From: Dermatophagoides farinae
Taxonomy: Eukaryota; Arthropoda; Arachnida; Sarcoptiformes; Pyroglyphidae
Assembly: GCF_024713945.1 (NCBI RefSeq)
Contig: NC_134678.1
Coordinates: 3,348,001-3,412,000 of the forward strand
Length of the DNA stretch: 64,000 nt
Direction: 5' to 3'
How positions within the stretch are numbered: position 1 is the first letter of the stretch; every line of letters starts with the position of its first letter. The notes below the pieces were generated by a model, which was not told the origin of the DNA, searched no databases, and saw nothing but the letters and a program-made list of their open reading frames with translations. The position numbers and the translations under genes are program-made. This document shows positions 63,901 through 64,000 of the stretch, piece by piece.

Positions 63901-64000
63901 TTGCGATAAACAACAAAAAAAACCCGAATTTCCACAGATCGAAAATTATTAGCATTTTCCCTCTACTATTCTCGATAGGAAAAAACAGTGGATCATTATC
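60930..64000. other. Duox 5' intron/upstream DNA; first exon not found
   Basis: The Duox signal-peptide exon and promoter should lie here or beyond the window. Minus-strand frames near 62.9 kb are hydrophobic but come from TTT/CTT repeats and have no phase-1 donor. A minus-strand GTAAAT donor-like site at about 62.17 kb could end a 5' UTR exon. Other content: (GT)n near 62.30 kb, (ATG)n near 63.07 kb, poly(A) at 62558-62578. Confidence 0.5.
62558..62578. repeat. Poly(A) tract, 21 nt
   Basis: Homopolymer with no element-like sequence or target-site duplication recognisable around it. Confidence 0.85.

Overview
The window is nuclear DNA of a small-genome arthropod, most likely an acariform (astigmatid) mite such as a house-dust-mite relative. 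The DNA is strongly AT-rich. It is peppered with (ATG/CAT)n and poly(A/T) microsatellites. Most introns are only about 55-105 nt with plain GT..AG ends, and the genes are ordinary metazoan single-copy genes. No rRNA, tRNA, CRISPR array, prokaryotic operon or recognisable transposon or virus-derived element was seen. The genus is an inference; no database was consulted.

Layout, left to right: (1) 1-4.1 kb, repeat-rich DNA upstream of a BAMBI-type pseudoreceptor (+, 4.1-5.2 kb). (2) A divergent pair sharing a 192-bp promoter: a mitochondrial mTERF-family factor (-, 5.7-7.2 kb) and the rRNA m5C methyltransferase NSUN5 (+, 7.4-9.2 kb). (3) About 3.7 kb of non-coding DNA, then the long TRIM-NHL gene thin/TRIM32 (+, 12.9-20.7 kb), with an enormous low-complexity linker between coiled coil and six-bladed NHL propeller. 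(4) Two minus-strand genes: an unrecognised single-pass membrane protein (21.0-22.4 kb) and a one-domain chitin-binding secreted protein (22.8-24.4 kb). (5) A second divergent pair sharing 280 bp: a DDX43-like DEAD-box helicase (-, 26.6-28.2 kb) and a POT1-like telomere protein (+, 28.5-31.4 kb). (6) About 3.6 kb without a convincing gene, then a SENP1/Ulp1 SUMO protease (-, 35.0-36.9 kb), a PH-domain protein (+, 38.0-39.7 kb) and Rab32 (+, 41.4-42.6 kb). (7) The CDP-alcohol phosphotransferase CEPT1/CHPT1 (-, 43.9-45.6 kb), with a possible alternative last exon at 42.9-43.3 kb. (8) A dual oxidase, Duox (-, 47.2-60.9 kb and beyond), with sixteen visible coding exons, several 0.8-3 kb introns and a mucin-like N-terminal exon; its signal-peptide exon was not found and may lie beyond 60.9 kb.

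The genes do not form one pathway. Local logic exists only in the two head-to-head pairs and in the convergent tails, where polyadenylation signals on opposite strands overlap. Intron-exon models were built by hand from GT/AG sites, reading phase and family similarity; for most genes the phases close exactly. The exceptions are the middle of thin (16.2-18.6 kb) and the missing first exons of BAMBI and Duox. The most unusual material is in thin (linker size, acidic exon, frame conflict, tandem acceptors), Duox (mucin-like insert, A-rich acceptor, long introns), the POT1 N-terminal extension, and microsatellite sequence that has evidently become coding Asp and His tracts.
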